From: Hemerocallis citrina
Taxonomy: Eukaryota; Streptophyta; Magnoliopsida; Asparagales; Asphodelaceae
Length of the DNA: 64,000 nt
Reading direction: 5' to 3'
NCBI GenBank assembly: GCA_017893485.1
Contig: CM030362.1
Location: 38,968,984-39,032,983, forward strand
A program made the position numbers and the translations under genes. This document shows, piece after piece, positions 24,610 to 36,200 of this stretch. The first letter of the stretch is position 1. Every line of letters begins with the position of its first letter. The notes below the pieces were generated by a model. The model ran no database searches. It was not told the origin of the DNA and worked only from the letters and a program-made list of their open reading frames with translations.

Positions 24610-24990
24610 AACTCGAGGCATGTGTTGTGTTCACCTCTGGTCTGCGGGATTGCTGTCGTCGCGACTGGTGTGCGGGAGTGCTGCCAGGGGGACAGGGGGC
24701 GGCACGACAGGACATGGACGGCAGTGCTGGACGGCGGGAGGCGCGGGAGGTGCGTCGCGACTGGTCTGCGGGACTGCTGCCGTCGTCTCTGGCTGCGGGA
24801 GAGGAAGGGGAGAGGCAGGGCTTCACTGGCGGTGCAATGGGGAATTGGGGATGGGGACTGGGGATTAGGGCTGTAGCGTCGCCTCTGGCTACGGGCGGGA
24901 GAGGAAGGGGAGAGGTCGGGCTTCACTGGCAGCGGGATAGGGAATTGGGGATGGGGACTGGGGATTAGGGCTGCAGTCTCGAATTGGGAA
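24610..24990. repeat. GC-rich imperfect repeats inside the CACTA element
   Basis: GGGATGGGGACTGGGGATTA recurs about 108 bp apart, and CTGGTCTGCGGGA-type phrases also recur. The stretch is open in several frames on both strands only because it is GC-rich and repetitive. It may derive from the 5' leader of a captured gene, but nothing proves that. Confidence 0.5.
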
Positions 24991-25039
24991 TTGGGGAATT
25001 GGGAAAGTGTATAACTATTAAGTATTTTTATTAAATAAA

Positions 25040-25240
25040 TATATATTAAATTAAGCGGATATCCGTATCCGAATCTGCTTTTTTTAGGGATATCCATATC
25101 CGTATCCGTATCCAAATTTTTTTTATTTGGATATCCGAATCCGTATCCGCCCGGATACGGACTTTTTATATCCGTATCCGCCAAAAAGTCAGATTCGGAT
25201 GCGGATCGAATCGGATATATCCTTATCCGAAAGCATCCCT
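25040..25240. repeat. GGATATCCGTATCCG-type repeat, possible hAT remnant
   Basis: Many short CGGATAC / GTATCCG phrases recur. Read on the minus strand, the segment starts TAGGGATGCTTTCGGATA, resembling some plant hAT termini, but the partner end and an 8-bp duplication were not found. Confidence 0.35.
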
Positions 25241-25356
25241 ATACCTATACCCACAGTTTACTATACGTCTGTAGGTATATGATGCCTATACCCACGGTTT
25301 TAGTGATCCGTCACTATAGGTATCCGTTGCTATATGGCAAATTTCTTGTAGTGTAT

Positions 25357-28200
25357 ATTGGCATGGCAATGAAATGCATTAAAATGCATGATTACAACTA
25401 GTTGGCATGGCATTCAGATGCAGCCCTAGACTAATCTTCATGTTTTATACAAATATTTTTTCTATACATAAGTGTTATGAGGCTTCGACTAATTGAATTC
25501 TATACATAAGTGTTTGTGATGCTAGTGATGCTTGTGATGCTAGCAATTACAATCCATCATGAGCCATGAGCACCATCAAAAACCATGACAGGAAGAAAAT
25601 TGTACACAGTATGGAAATTTGACAAAGAAAGTAATCAATGGTTTAGTTAAATAGCATTAGAAGGCATCATCTCTAGATTCATCTCAGGCATATGTGAAAA
25701 TTTTGTGTTTGTTTACTAGTATTTCACAATCTGGGGATGATGATGATTTATTCTAATCCTGTATACTCTTTGGAGTCTTGAAATTTTTGATGTTGCTCAT
25801 GGCATTTGATGGCTATGGATGGATTGTGATGGCTTCTTCTTGCTTTATAAGGGATTGAGGTTTGATTCTCACTTTGGAAAATATCCATATTGTACACAAT
25901 GTACCTTCCTATGATGGGTTTTGATGCTGCTCATGGCCTCTGATGGTTTCTGATGGAATGTGATGGCTTCTTCTTGCCTTATAAGGGATTAAGGTCTGAG
26001 TTTTACTTTCAAAATAACCTTCTTGTTACTATCTTATAACTGTGAAGGCTACTGATGCTTGTGATGGCTTCTTTGGTTTTTTTCCTGGAAAAGCTAAGCA
26101 AAAACTGCTTTGAGAACTTCGTAACCAAACGCATTTTCTTAAAAAGAAAACGAAAACAGGGCCCTAAACAACTATCCAAACAGGGCTCAGTTTGTTAAAT
26201 ACTGGTAACCAAACATGTACAAATTTCTAATAGAATTTGTACATGTGCCTGAGATGAAAATCTTTGTTCTTTAATGTTCTCTTAGCTCAATGATCTTGTT
26301 TGTAAGGATGTATACATAGTTTTGCAATAGAATGTGTTGCAGGCAACCTAGGAGATGATGGCTTCTGATCCTATAAATTTTCTAATACTGTGCACAATTT
26401 CCTTCCTATGATGGATTCTGATGCTGCTCATGCCTTATGATGTTTCTTCTAGCAGGTGATGGGTTCTGATGCTTATCATGGCTTCGAATCTTCGGGGTTT
26501 TAATTTCCTGGCTGCAACCTGGTTTGTATAAGTATTTTTGAAGTTTTCATCTTAACTTTCAAAATTAATTTCTTGTTACATTCCTTTTAACCATCATGGG
26601 ATCTGATGGGTTTTGCTGCTGCTCATGTACCTTCCTGTGATGTGTATTGCTGCTGCTCATGGATTTTGATGGGTTCTGTTGGATTGTGATGACTTCTTCT
26701 TTATAAGGGATTATGGTATGAATTTCACTTTGAAAACCTATTACATTCTTGTTACTATGTTAAAATTCTGAATGCTGTGAAGGCTTCTGATGCTTGTGTT
26801 GGGTTCTCATATCTAAACAAATCATTCTAATAAAAGGGTTTGCACATGTGACTCACATGAATATCAAAATGATGGATTTATGACCCTACAAAATTTCCCA
26901 TACTATGTACAATTTCCTTGATGTGAAGCCTTGTGCTGCTGCTCATGGCTTCTGATGTTTCTGAGGGAGTGTGCGAGGCATTTCTGATGCTGTGATGCTT
27001 CACATGCTGTGATGGCTTCTGATACTGTGATGCTTCTGATGCATGCAGTTTCGGTGGAAGTTTTTTCGTGTCATATGTTTGTTGGCAGTATCTCTCCATC
27101 TAACAGGAAGTACTTCTTTTAATTCTACTTTAAATCACCCTTACTCTTTTTCCTTTATCAGTCTAGGCAATGATGAAATGGACTAATGAATATTTATATT
27201 TCGTAATTCATCCATGCCAATTTATTTTTTCATGAAAAAATCATCTATATTTTATTATCCGAAGATGATGATGATATATTCTGATCCTATATAACCTTTG
27301 GAGTATTTAAATTTTTGAAATACAAGTAACCACAAACATGGTTGGGTTGTGATTGGAGTAACCAAACACAAATATCTACTAAATTTTGTATATGTCCCTC
27401 TCATGAATCTGGAGATGATGGCTTCTGCTCCTATTTAGCTAAACTATTGATTTCTCCTTTTTAGGAAATCACACTGTGTGAAATTTGTGATGGGTTCTGA
27501 TGTTGCTCATATCAGCTGATGGCTGCTGATGGGTTATGATGGCTTCTTCTTGCTTTGTAAGGGGTTAAGGTGTAAGTTTCACTTTGTAAAATTTGGATAC
27601 TGTGTACAATTACCTTCCTGTGATGGGTTCTGATACTGCTCATGGCATCTGATGGATATTGATGGATTTTGATGGCTTCTTTTTGCTTTGTAAAGGGATA
27701 AGGTGTGATTTCCACAATAAAAATTGAATTCTTGTTAGTATGTTATAAATTTGAAGGCTTCTGATGCTTGTGATGGATTTTCATACTTGGGTCATCTCAG
27801 TTTGTGAAATACTAATAACCAAACACATATTTCTAATAAATTTTGTACATGTGCCTCATATGAATCTGGAGATGATGACTTTTGATCCTATTTAACTAAA
27901 CTTTGATTTCTTTATTTCTAAAATTTCCATACTGTGTACAATACCTTACTCTGATGGGTTCAAGTGTTGCTCATGGCATCTAATGGCTACTGATGGATTG
28001 TGATGGCTTCTTCTTGCTTTATAAGGGGTTAAGATCTGAGTTTCACTTCGTAAAATTTGCATACTGTGTCCAATATCCTTCTTGTGGTTGGGTTGTGATG
28101 CTGCTCATGGCTTCTGATGTTTATGATGGATTTCGAAACAATTTGATGCTTTATAACAGATTAAGGATGATGTTTCACTTTTATTTATTAACTTGTATTA
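25357..28200. repeat. Degenerate repeat region of the Harbinger element
   Basis: This non-coding region is built from three recurring phrases: TGATGGGTTCTGATGCTGCT-like, CATGGCTTCTGATGG-like, and GCTTTATAAGGGATTAAGGT followed by GAGTTTCACTTT. TATAAGGGATT-like pieces occur near 25850, 25981, 26702, 27560, 27690 and 28020, so units are irregular, about 130-700 bp apart. The region continues what was interrupted at 19744. Confidence 0.6.
26085..26189 (-). repeat. Second Harbinger-type terminal repeat inside the element
   Basis: Read on the minus strand from 26189, GAGCCCTGTTTGGATAGTTG and the GCGTTTGGTTACGAAG-type subterminal sequence match the left end at 4146-4230. AGT follows instead of TAA, so it is either an alternative right end or the end of a second nested copy. 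Confidence 0.6.
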
Positions 28201-28949
28201 CCCGACTCTTACAGAATTCAGATAAAAACTTGCATAGTCGAAAGCTTGCCAGTGATGGGGAGATACAAAGAAGAAACAAAAAAAAGTTAAAGCAAAAGAT
28301 ACCACAAGATCCACATAAAAACAAGCATAATGCAATGTATGTTGCATCAGTGTAATTCAGCTCATTTGGGAATCCAACTTTCAAGTAGATATAATATAAT
28401 GTATTAGAGCTTAAAAAAACAGAGAGACGCAATGTAATATAATGTATTTGAGATTTGTTCATATTAAGTGACTAGAGATTAAAGCAAGTGTAACTAGTTA
28501 GAAAAAAAGGAATGCGATTTAACAATTTTCATTACATTATATTCATATCATTTTTCATATTACTCTTTTGCATATCGCATATCAGTTTATGGCAGGTTCT
28601 TAATATAATACCAATACAACATCTTCATTGGAAAAAGTATAGTCGCATATCAGTTCATATGAACAAGCTTAAGGTATTTCACATTAATACAACTCCTCAT
28701 ATTGATAATATTTGCTCCATTCGCTCTTTCACACGCTTCTTGTTTGTATACTTGTAGAACTTTGCTCTGTAACTGTAAAGAAAAAAAATTCAGAAGAAAA
28801 CTAATGCAAATTGACTAAACATACACCGTTTATAAGCTCATTGTCACGAAAACTACAAAAACAATTAATTTGAGAATTTAATTTTAAACCCAAACGCCTT
28901 TTCTAAGCACATTATTGAATAACTATTTTTAAATAAAATTTCAGATTTT
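28201..28949. other. AT-rich Harbinger interior, nothing recognised
   Basis: This is AT-rich sequence without coding content or clear repeats, between the repeat region and the right terminal repeats. Confidence 0.45.
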
Positions 28950-29215
28950 TTTGTTTACCAACCGCATTTTATACTCTCATTTCAAAAAACAGTTTTCAAA
29001 AAAAATTTATTACCAAACAGCTTTTACAGTCTTATTTTCAGAAAACAGTTTTCAAAAAAAAATTATTACCAAACAGCTTTTACACTCTCATTTTCAGAAA
29101 AAAGTTTTCAGAAAAAATTATTACCAAACAGCTTTTACGCTCTCATTTTCAAAAAACAGTTTTCAGAAAACTCTTTTCAGAAAACAGTTTTCAAAACAAC
29201 TATCCAAACGCAACC
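28950..29215 (-). repeat. Right subterminal repeats and terminus of the Harbinger element
   Basis: Units with TTACCAAACAGCTTTTAC and AGAAAACAGTTTTCAAAA recur about every 55 bp (about 28953, 29011, 29067, 29122). They end in AACTATCCAAACGCAACC at 29215, followed by TAA. They probably serve as transposase-binding repeats. Confidence 0.65.
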
Positions 29216-29328
29216 TAAGAGTTCAATCATTGTCCAGAACTTTTTAATAAAAATAAAAAAAAAGGAAAAAGGAAAAAGGTCAATGGACAGGGACAACTCA
29301 CCCTCAATTTCCTTTGGATTGCTGGTTA
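29216..29328. other. Flank between the Harbinger end and the LINE
   Basis: This short AT- and purine-rich flank starts with the Harbinger TAA duplication and ends at the LINE target duplication. There is no gene. Confidence 0.5.
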
Positions 29329-29621
29329 TGTACTAAAAGTTTTTTTTTTTTTTTGAGTTAAAAGGTGGAATAAAGCCACCATGTTTCATTAATAAGAAGT
29401 TAATAAAACAACCCGGTGAACCGGGGGAGAAACAAAAGTACAAAGCAGGAAACAAAAAATCGTGCAGAAAATAAAACATAAACCCCCAACAAAACCCTGG
29501 GGGGTGGGTCCAATCCTCCATACATCAACCCAAACAAAAGTATAGTAGGCCCGGAACGAACTCGTAGAGACTGTAGCGATTGGGGATAACGTCGTCCCTC
29601 AATCCAGTGTCAGCCCAAAGT

Positions 29622-32600
29622 CTACCTCCTCATCATCAAAATCCTTAACCTGGAAGACTCTGGCAATCCTCCCTCTCGCTCCTGTGGGGGCAGCTGCAGC
29701 CCAAAAAGAGATAAGATGCATGATATGAGTAAGGTTACCAGAAATACTACTACATGAAGCACGAAAATAAAGTTATTTCTGTCTAGCCATAACACACATG
29801 TAGTTGCCGCAATTGCAATGTACCACGCATCTTTCATTTCGTGGCGGGTTGAAGCGAATTTGGGACCGATCCACAAATCCTCATACTCATTGGGGTAGTC
29901 CCTTGTACCTTGGGCTCTTAACACCTCAACCATAGTTGCCTTGCTCCTTGGGCATTGGATAAAAAGGTGGTTCAGCGTCTCCGTTTGCATGTTACAGAAC
30001 CCACAGGCAGTTGCAATCTGGGGTTGTCTTTTTGCAAGGTTTTCTCTCGTGAGGATAGCATTATTGAGCACTAGCCAGAGGAATACTCTGACTTTCAGTG
30101 GTGTTTTTGCCTTCCAAAGCACCTGTGCCCAGCTGGGTCGGTATCCCCGGAAGTGAATACGATGGTAAAGGGATCTGACCGAGAAAGAGCCCTTGGGCTC
30201 TAGTCCCCAGCGCAGTTGGTCTGGTCCTTGGGTGCACATCGATCCGGACTGTGCGATGTGTGTTTGCAGTTCTAGCAGTTGCTGCTGTAGTCCTGGGGTA
30301 AGAGGTCCTTGAAATGCCAGTTTCCAATTTCCCCTCTTCCAGGTATCTGCCATAGAGATATTAGGGCGAATTGTTTTGGCAAACAGCTCCGGGAAAGTTT
30401 CTTTCAGTGTATGATCACCACACCACTTATCCCACCAAAATCTGGTGGACCGTCTATTTCCGATATTCGATGTCACTGCTGAATTGAACAGACTACTAGC
30501 TTTGGAAATTCCTTTCCAAAAACGGGAGACCGTAGCTCCTACTCGAAAGCCCAAGCTTCTCGTACCTTTTCCCCGTAGGTATGGTCGAATGAAATCCTTC
30601 CAGCCTTCCCCCCCGTGGTGGAAATCCTTCCACCACCATTTCCCTAAGAGGGCAAGATTCATATCTCTAAGGTTGATGATTCCTAGTCCTCCATGCTTCT
30701 TCTTCATGCAGGTAATACCCCATCTGATCAGGTGGTAGCCTCCCCTATTTGACTCTGCCCCTTTCCAAAGGAATCTTTTACGGATTCGGTCAATCCTTTG
30801 GATGACCCACTTTGGGAGCTCAAAAAAGGACATGTAGTAAATGGGTAGGATAGACCGTACTGAATTAATGAGTATCACTCTGCCTCCTAGTGACAGCAAT
30901 TTTCCTTTCCAACCAGATAATCTGTCCTCCACTCTATCTATTATAGGCAACCAGTTCGACTTAGCGAGTTTCCCCGGTCTGAGTGGGAGCCCTAAATATT
31001 TTATAGGGAACTCATTCGTCATACAGTTTAGTATGGTGGCATGCGCCCGGGCTTCTTCATCCGCTAGAGTAATGGGGATCAGTGCACTCTTGTGAAAGTT
31101 TATCCTGAGACCAGACCATGCTTCAAAGCAATAGAGGGCCCCTTTAAAGCAGACTGTTTCTGATCTGGTCCCGTTCCCAAAAAGTAGAGTGTCATCACCA
31201 TATTGTAGAATCGTGCACCCTTGATTGGAGTTGCAACTGGCCACCGATTTAATCCAACCTTGTCTCCGAAAATTTTCCAGCATTCCCCTTAGCACATCTG
31301 CTACAATAGTGAAAAAAAGTGGGGATAACGGATCCCCTTGCCGGAGTCCCTTCTTGCAGGGAAACGATGGTCCTGTCCTCCCATTCACCGATATTGCCGT
31401 TTTACTAGTCTGTAGGCATTGTTTGACCCATCTAATCCATCTGTCCCCAAATCCTATCCCTCTGTGAGCTTCCAGCAAACACTCCCAGTCGACGGAGTCG
31501 TATGCTTTTCCAAAATCCAACTTAAGAAGGAAATTCTTCGAATTGCTCGTGTGACAGTGGTGTATAACTTGTTCAGCAGTGGCCACACAATCCAGGATAC
31601 ATCTGCCCTTGATGAAGCCTATCTGGGATTTGTTGATAATGTTATCCATTAAACTCCCCAGGTGGATGGCCAAGACCTTTGTGATGATCTTCGCCGAGCA
31701 ATTAATGAGGCTTATTGGTCTGAAATCCCCCACACGTTTAGACTCCTCCCGTTTGGGGATCAGGACAACTTCTGCAAAATTGAACATGCCCAATCTGAGG
31801 TTGTTATGAAAAAATTCCCCCATTAATGCCATTATGTCCTCTTTAATTTCTTCTTAGAATACTTGGTAGAACATCATTGGAAAGCCGTCTGGCCCAGGTG
31901 ACTTGTCAGCGCCCACTTGGTTGATGGCCTTCTTCACTTCCATTTCTGAAAAAGGATCCTCTAGACTGGAGAGAGTTTGCACTGAGTCAACCTGGGTCTC
32001 CTGCCAGAAATCCTCCCTCAAAGGAACCCTGAAATCATTCTTTCTTCCAAACAGGCCCTTATAGTAGTTCTGGAAGGTTGAGGAGATCGCCTTCTCATCC
32101 TACAAAGTACCCGACTCCATCTGAATTGAGAGGACGAGATTGGATCTGCGTCTGGCGCTAGCCACCCGGTGGAAGTAGGTCGTATTCGTGTCTCCCTCTT
32201 TAAGCCACAAAATCCTTGACCTTTGATGCCACTTGATCTCTTCCAACCTATAGAGATTGGCGATATTTTTCCGGAGCTCTAATAGCCTGTTCCTTTCTTC
32301 CTGAGACAAGACTCTCGTTTCTTCCACCCTTTCCAGCTCATCGATACCTTCCAAGAATGCCTCTTTGGAGCGCCAGATGGTCGAGAACCTAGATCGGTTC
32401 CATCTGCGCAGCCGTTTTCTCAATCGTCGAATTTTCTCACACCATCAGGATGCAGCGTCCCTCCCAGCGGTTGGGAGCACCCAATTTTCCATAACCATGT
32501 GATGAAACCCCTGAATTTCCAGCCAGGCTTTCTCGAATCTGAATTTCCGCATCCTCTGCGCTCCGTATACCCCCACGTCGAGCAGTATTGGGGTGTGGTC

Positions 32601-33263
32601 TAACGTGGGCCTTGGGATCGATCTGGCTGTAGCTAATGGGAATGAAGCTTCCCACTCCATAGATACTAGTACCCTGTCAAGCTTGGCCATGACCAGAGTT
32701 GCTTGCATATTGGACCATGTGAAAAGTCTGTCATTAATAGGGATGTCGATCAGCTCTAGTTCCGTGATCACCCTATTGAACTCCACTCTGTGTCTATCGC
32801 TGGACCCTCGACCTTTGTGCACAAAGGCAAATCTGGTGATATTGAAGTCCCCCCCCAACAATCCAAGCCCCGACCAGCGTTGTCGAATATTGATCAGCTC
32901 TTGCCAAAATGCATCTCGATCTGAAGCTACATTCGGTCTGTAGACGACAGTCACCATCTGCACCCAGTCATCAGATCGTCGTTTCAATCGAATAGTCAGG
33001 GAGAACGTTCCACTATATACCTCAGTACAGGAAAGAATATCCGAGTTGAACCCAATAGCGATTCCACTAGAGGCTCCTGCTGATGGGCGTAACACCCATT
33101 CCTTGACTCTGTTACCCCCGATTCTTTGGAGTTTGAGCCCGTGCTGGAGCTTAGTCTCCTGCAGCCCTACCACTTCCGCCTTGGAGTTGCTAATGACGTC
33201 CCTAATCATATCTCTCTTACCCCTATCCCCCAGCCCCCTAACATTCCAGAATAGAGTATTCAT
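29622..33263 (-). pseudogene. LINE ORF2: endonuclease and reverse transcriptase, three internal stops
   Basis: ORF2 is one reading frame of about 1,213 codons from ATG 33263 (MNTLFWNVRGLG). The apurinic-type endonuclease shows LQETKL, GGDFNITRF, KLDRVLVS and LDHTPILLD. The reverse transcriptase shows FRPISLINCSAKIITKVLA, KLDFGKAYDSVDW, GLRQGDPLSPLFF and QYGDDTLLF (YGDD where most plant LINEs have YADD). A C-terminal zf-RVT domain has FCNMQTETLNHLFIQC. Stops in the same frame at about 32445 (TGA), 32100 (TAG) and 31856 (TAA) would leave only the endonuclease and fragments. The protein would nick target DNA and copy the LINE RNA there. Confidence 0.88.
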
Positions 33264-36200
33264 TGGGGAACTATGTCAAGGGTGATCGTTGTGGTGGGTG
33301 TGGGACCGGCTACATCCTCGAGGATGTCCGTCGTCCCAACGCAATTTCCTAGAGTGGTCTCAAGAGCCTTAACCCACTCAGTTTCCCAACCCCTAATTTT
33401 GTTGAGAAGTAAAGCAATGCGGTCTGTGTCCCACACCTCTGACCCACATATTTTAGCGAGGAAAAAAACTTCAGAGTCCGACATAAAATTTAAAATAGAA
33501 GCTAGAAACATTTTAGTACATCCGTTGTCGAATTTAGCGGCTTTAGCTGCCACTGCAACCTCAAGATAGTCATCCAAGGACTCCACATGAGCCCTCTTGG
33601 GCGAATGCCGGACTCTAAACCCAACTGCCCTGCTCATTTCTCCAGAACTATCTCCAGGTCCTGAATCTGGAAAAGTGGACAAGACCATCTCTGGCGATGT
33701 CTCCCTCTGTGTGTTAGCGATGAATTCTAGGTCCTCTGATTCTTCATCAGTGAAAGAGAATTCATCGTCAAAGTTTAGTCGTCCTTCCCGGTCCTCTTCA
33801 CTATCTGAGTGGTGAATTTCCCCTTGCAGGGTAGGTACAGCTATAACGGACTCCTCATTGAACCCACAGACTGGCGACTCATCAATAATAGCTGCACTTT
33901 TCTCTGTGGACCCCTCAATGGGCCCACAATGTGACTGAACGTTTGCAATTGTAGACTTGCAATTCCCAGAGACAATTGACTGAGATTTGGACCCCTCTTT
34001 GGGCCCATTAACATCAATAAGAAGCAACTCCCCCGATCCACTCCTCACATTAAGAGTTTCATCGTAGCGGCATGATACTCCGCGAGCCATCATACCGCTA
34101 CACTTGATCTCTGAGTTCGCCGCTTGGATTGATTGGGCGGTATTAATTACCTCCCTGCCAGCTGTCATCGATTGAATGGGTGAGGGAGCGGTTGGCGCAG
34201 ACTGTGCAGATCTCGAGGTTTGCTGCGCTATAAACGACGAAGAGATGAAGACCCTCTCGTCCTTCCTTATTTCGCCAAAAGCTACCTTTCCCTTTTCTCC
34301 TTCTTTGTTTTCTTTACCAAAATTGCCATCTCTCACACGATCTGCTCCGCTACCCACTCCCTCAACGGCACACTCGCTCGCCTTTGCGTGCTTTTCGTAG
34401 GGACTGAGCAGAGCTGTGCACGTTGCTTTTTCCAGTCTGGTCCCTATCTCTTGTCTCCCTTGCTCCAAAGCAGCTTCGTTTTCTAGCTCTGTTGAGAACC
34501 AGAGTTTGGTAACCCACTCTCTGGTGGAAAGTGCACCCTTGCTTGTCTTCTTTCCCAGTTTGTTGGTATCCTTCACCAACCCCCGTTTCGAAGCCTGCAT
34601 GCTGTAGTCTGGTGTAGCTTTGCCATGTTGGGGGCCTGCAGGCCTTGACCTACCCCTCTGAGCCACATCGTCCTCCTCTACTCTAGTACCCAGAGGTAGA
34701 TCACCATTTTGGGAAATTTTTTTGGCTCTTTGTGTGTGGTCAGGCTTTGTCTCTTCTGGCCTTTCCAAATCTGGGTGACAGAGTCGATCCGCCATTCGTT
34801 CTGAAGAGTTGAGGGTTCTTATGGACTTTTGACCTTTGGATCTAACGGCGAGGTCCCTGTCTGAGTCCGTTTGGAACGGCGTGGCTGTTCAGCGTTGCAC
34901 GCCCCCCTAGCAGCCTTGATGATCTCCTGATGAGCCCTTTCAACATCGTGCGAGCCATCAATAGTGAGGTCCCTTGTTGGCGACACCACTTGCCTGTATG
35001 ATCTAATGTCTCTAAAAGCTGCTGTAGGCGCGGTAGGGGGAGGGTCTCCTGTGTATCCTGTGCTTCATCTTTTCTATCGAGAACGAATACAATCATATAG
35101 GATTCTTCGAATGAAAACACCTTAGCAAAGCGTGACATTAAGGCGATGTTGGTGCTTCGAATGAGAACTCTTGCCGATACCAGATCTGATCGGCGCACCA
35201 TTTTCTCGTCCATCTCCTCCACCGTCCCAAAATCCGCTACAATCTCTTGAAGTGCTTCTCTCTTCCAGAAGTGGAGGGGGATGTTATGGATCCAGATCCA
35301 AAATTTGTCTCCCTGAGGGAGCTCCGCTCCGAAGTAGGGTGTCCACGCGCTGAAGTTAACTTGGAAGTGTCCAAAGTTGACAACTCCCATGCCTACAACT
35401 TCGATAACTTTCTCTGGTGAAGGAAATGAGATTAAGAACTATAAGTGGAATAGCTTCTTCATGACCCAATCTTTATGAGCTCGCATAGGCCATCTAGTGG
35501 CCAGGGCCTCCATTAAGTGCACCTCCGATGGCCTCCCTTTTCTGATCTTGGCAATGGTACACCACTGTCTCAACCAACGTTCTTCATTTTTGATTGTTTC
35601 AAGGCTATTTGCTTGTCGAATCATTGTGGGGTTCTCAAGCGATCTCCCACGACTCACTGAGCGTTCTTCGTCGCTGTGGGTTTCCACCACATTGGTGCTA
35701 ACATACGATCGATGTCCCCATTTCAAGCATTTGAGGCACCTCACTTCTTTGGTACATTCACTTCTGTAATGGCCGAGATCACAGCAGTTGAAGCATGGCG
35801 CCGGCTTGCGCTTGCCCTTCCTCTGTTTCTTGCTAAGTGGGAGTGGTTCGGATTGAAGGTTAGAATTTTGCATCTTGTTTTTCTTCCCTCTGACTTGAAC
35901 CCAATGCCCATCCTCTTCCACTTTGCCAGAGTCGCCTCCTACCGTAAACCCTTCCGACGCTGCTCCTTCATGAGCTCGCTGCATGCTGGCTTTAAGTGGG
36001 GGGCACTCTTGAGCAGATGGACTGGCAAAGCCGTCGGTGTTTGGGTTCAGTGGGGTGGTCGGAGTCGTTTGATGTGGTTCACGAGTCACCCTGAGGTCAT
36101 TGCGTTGCTTTGGTGGGTTAGGACCTCTGAAATGTTCACCTGAGGTCCTATGTAGAAAAATCTGATTAGAATGTTGATTGGGGTGTTGGTGCAGTTGAGA

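Larger units (their letters stand above)
19748..25353. mobile_element. Non-autonomous CACTA transposon carrying pieces of several host genes
   Basis: The left end is CACTACAAGGAATTTTACAT. The right end, read on the minus strand, is CACTACAAGAAATTTGCCAT. The flanks are TAT at 19745-19747 and 25354-25356, the 3-bp duplication of CACTA elements. Subterminal repeats of the CTATACCCACGG / CCGTTGGTATAGG type crowd about 19800-20045 and 25238-25335. I recognise no CACTA transposase in the 5.6 kb. Instead the interior holds exon-intron pieces of malonyl-CoA:ACP transacylase, Ran GTPase, a BTB/POZ-like protein (all minus strand, contiguous) and pectate lyase (plus strand). Movement would need a transposase from elsewhere. 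Confidence 0.9.
4146..29215 (+). mobile_element. PIF/Harbinger-derived element, expanded and carrying nested insertions
   Basis: The left end (4146) reads GAGTCCGTTTGGATAGTTG. The right end, read on the minus strand from 29215, is GGTTGCGTTTGGATAGTTG. Both are flanked by TAA (4143-4145 and 29216-29218), the 3-bp duplication typical of PIF/Harbinger. The two expected genes, a Myb/SANT-like protein and a DDE transposase, lie at 5108-7693. Removing the Gypsy (8540-18541) and CACTA (19748-25353) insertions leaves roughly 9.5 kb. A second TIR-like end lies at 26085-26189 and a partial one at 8350-8425, so the right boundary could also be 26189, or two related elements may be nested. Confidence 0.6.

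Noticed and set aside
24405..24968. 187-codon frame after the pectate lyase exon
   Set aside because: Only the first 48 codons are pectate lyase, followed by a donor splice site. The rest is GC-rich repeat read through an intron-like region.
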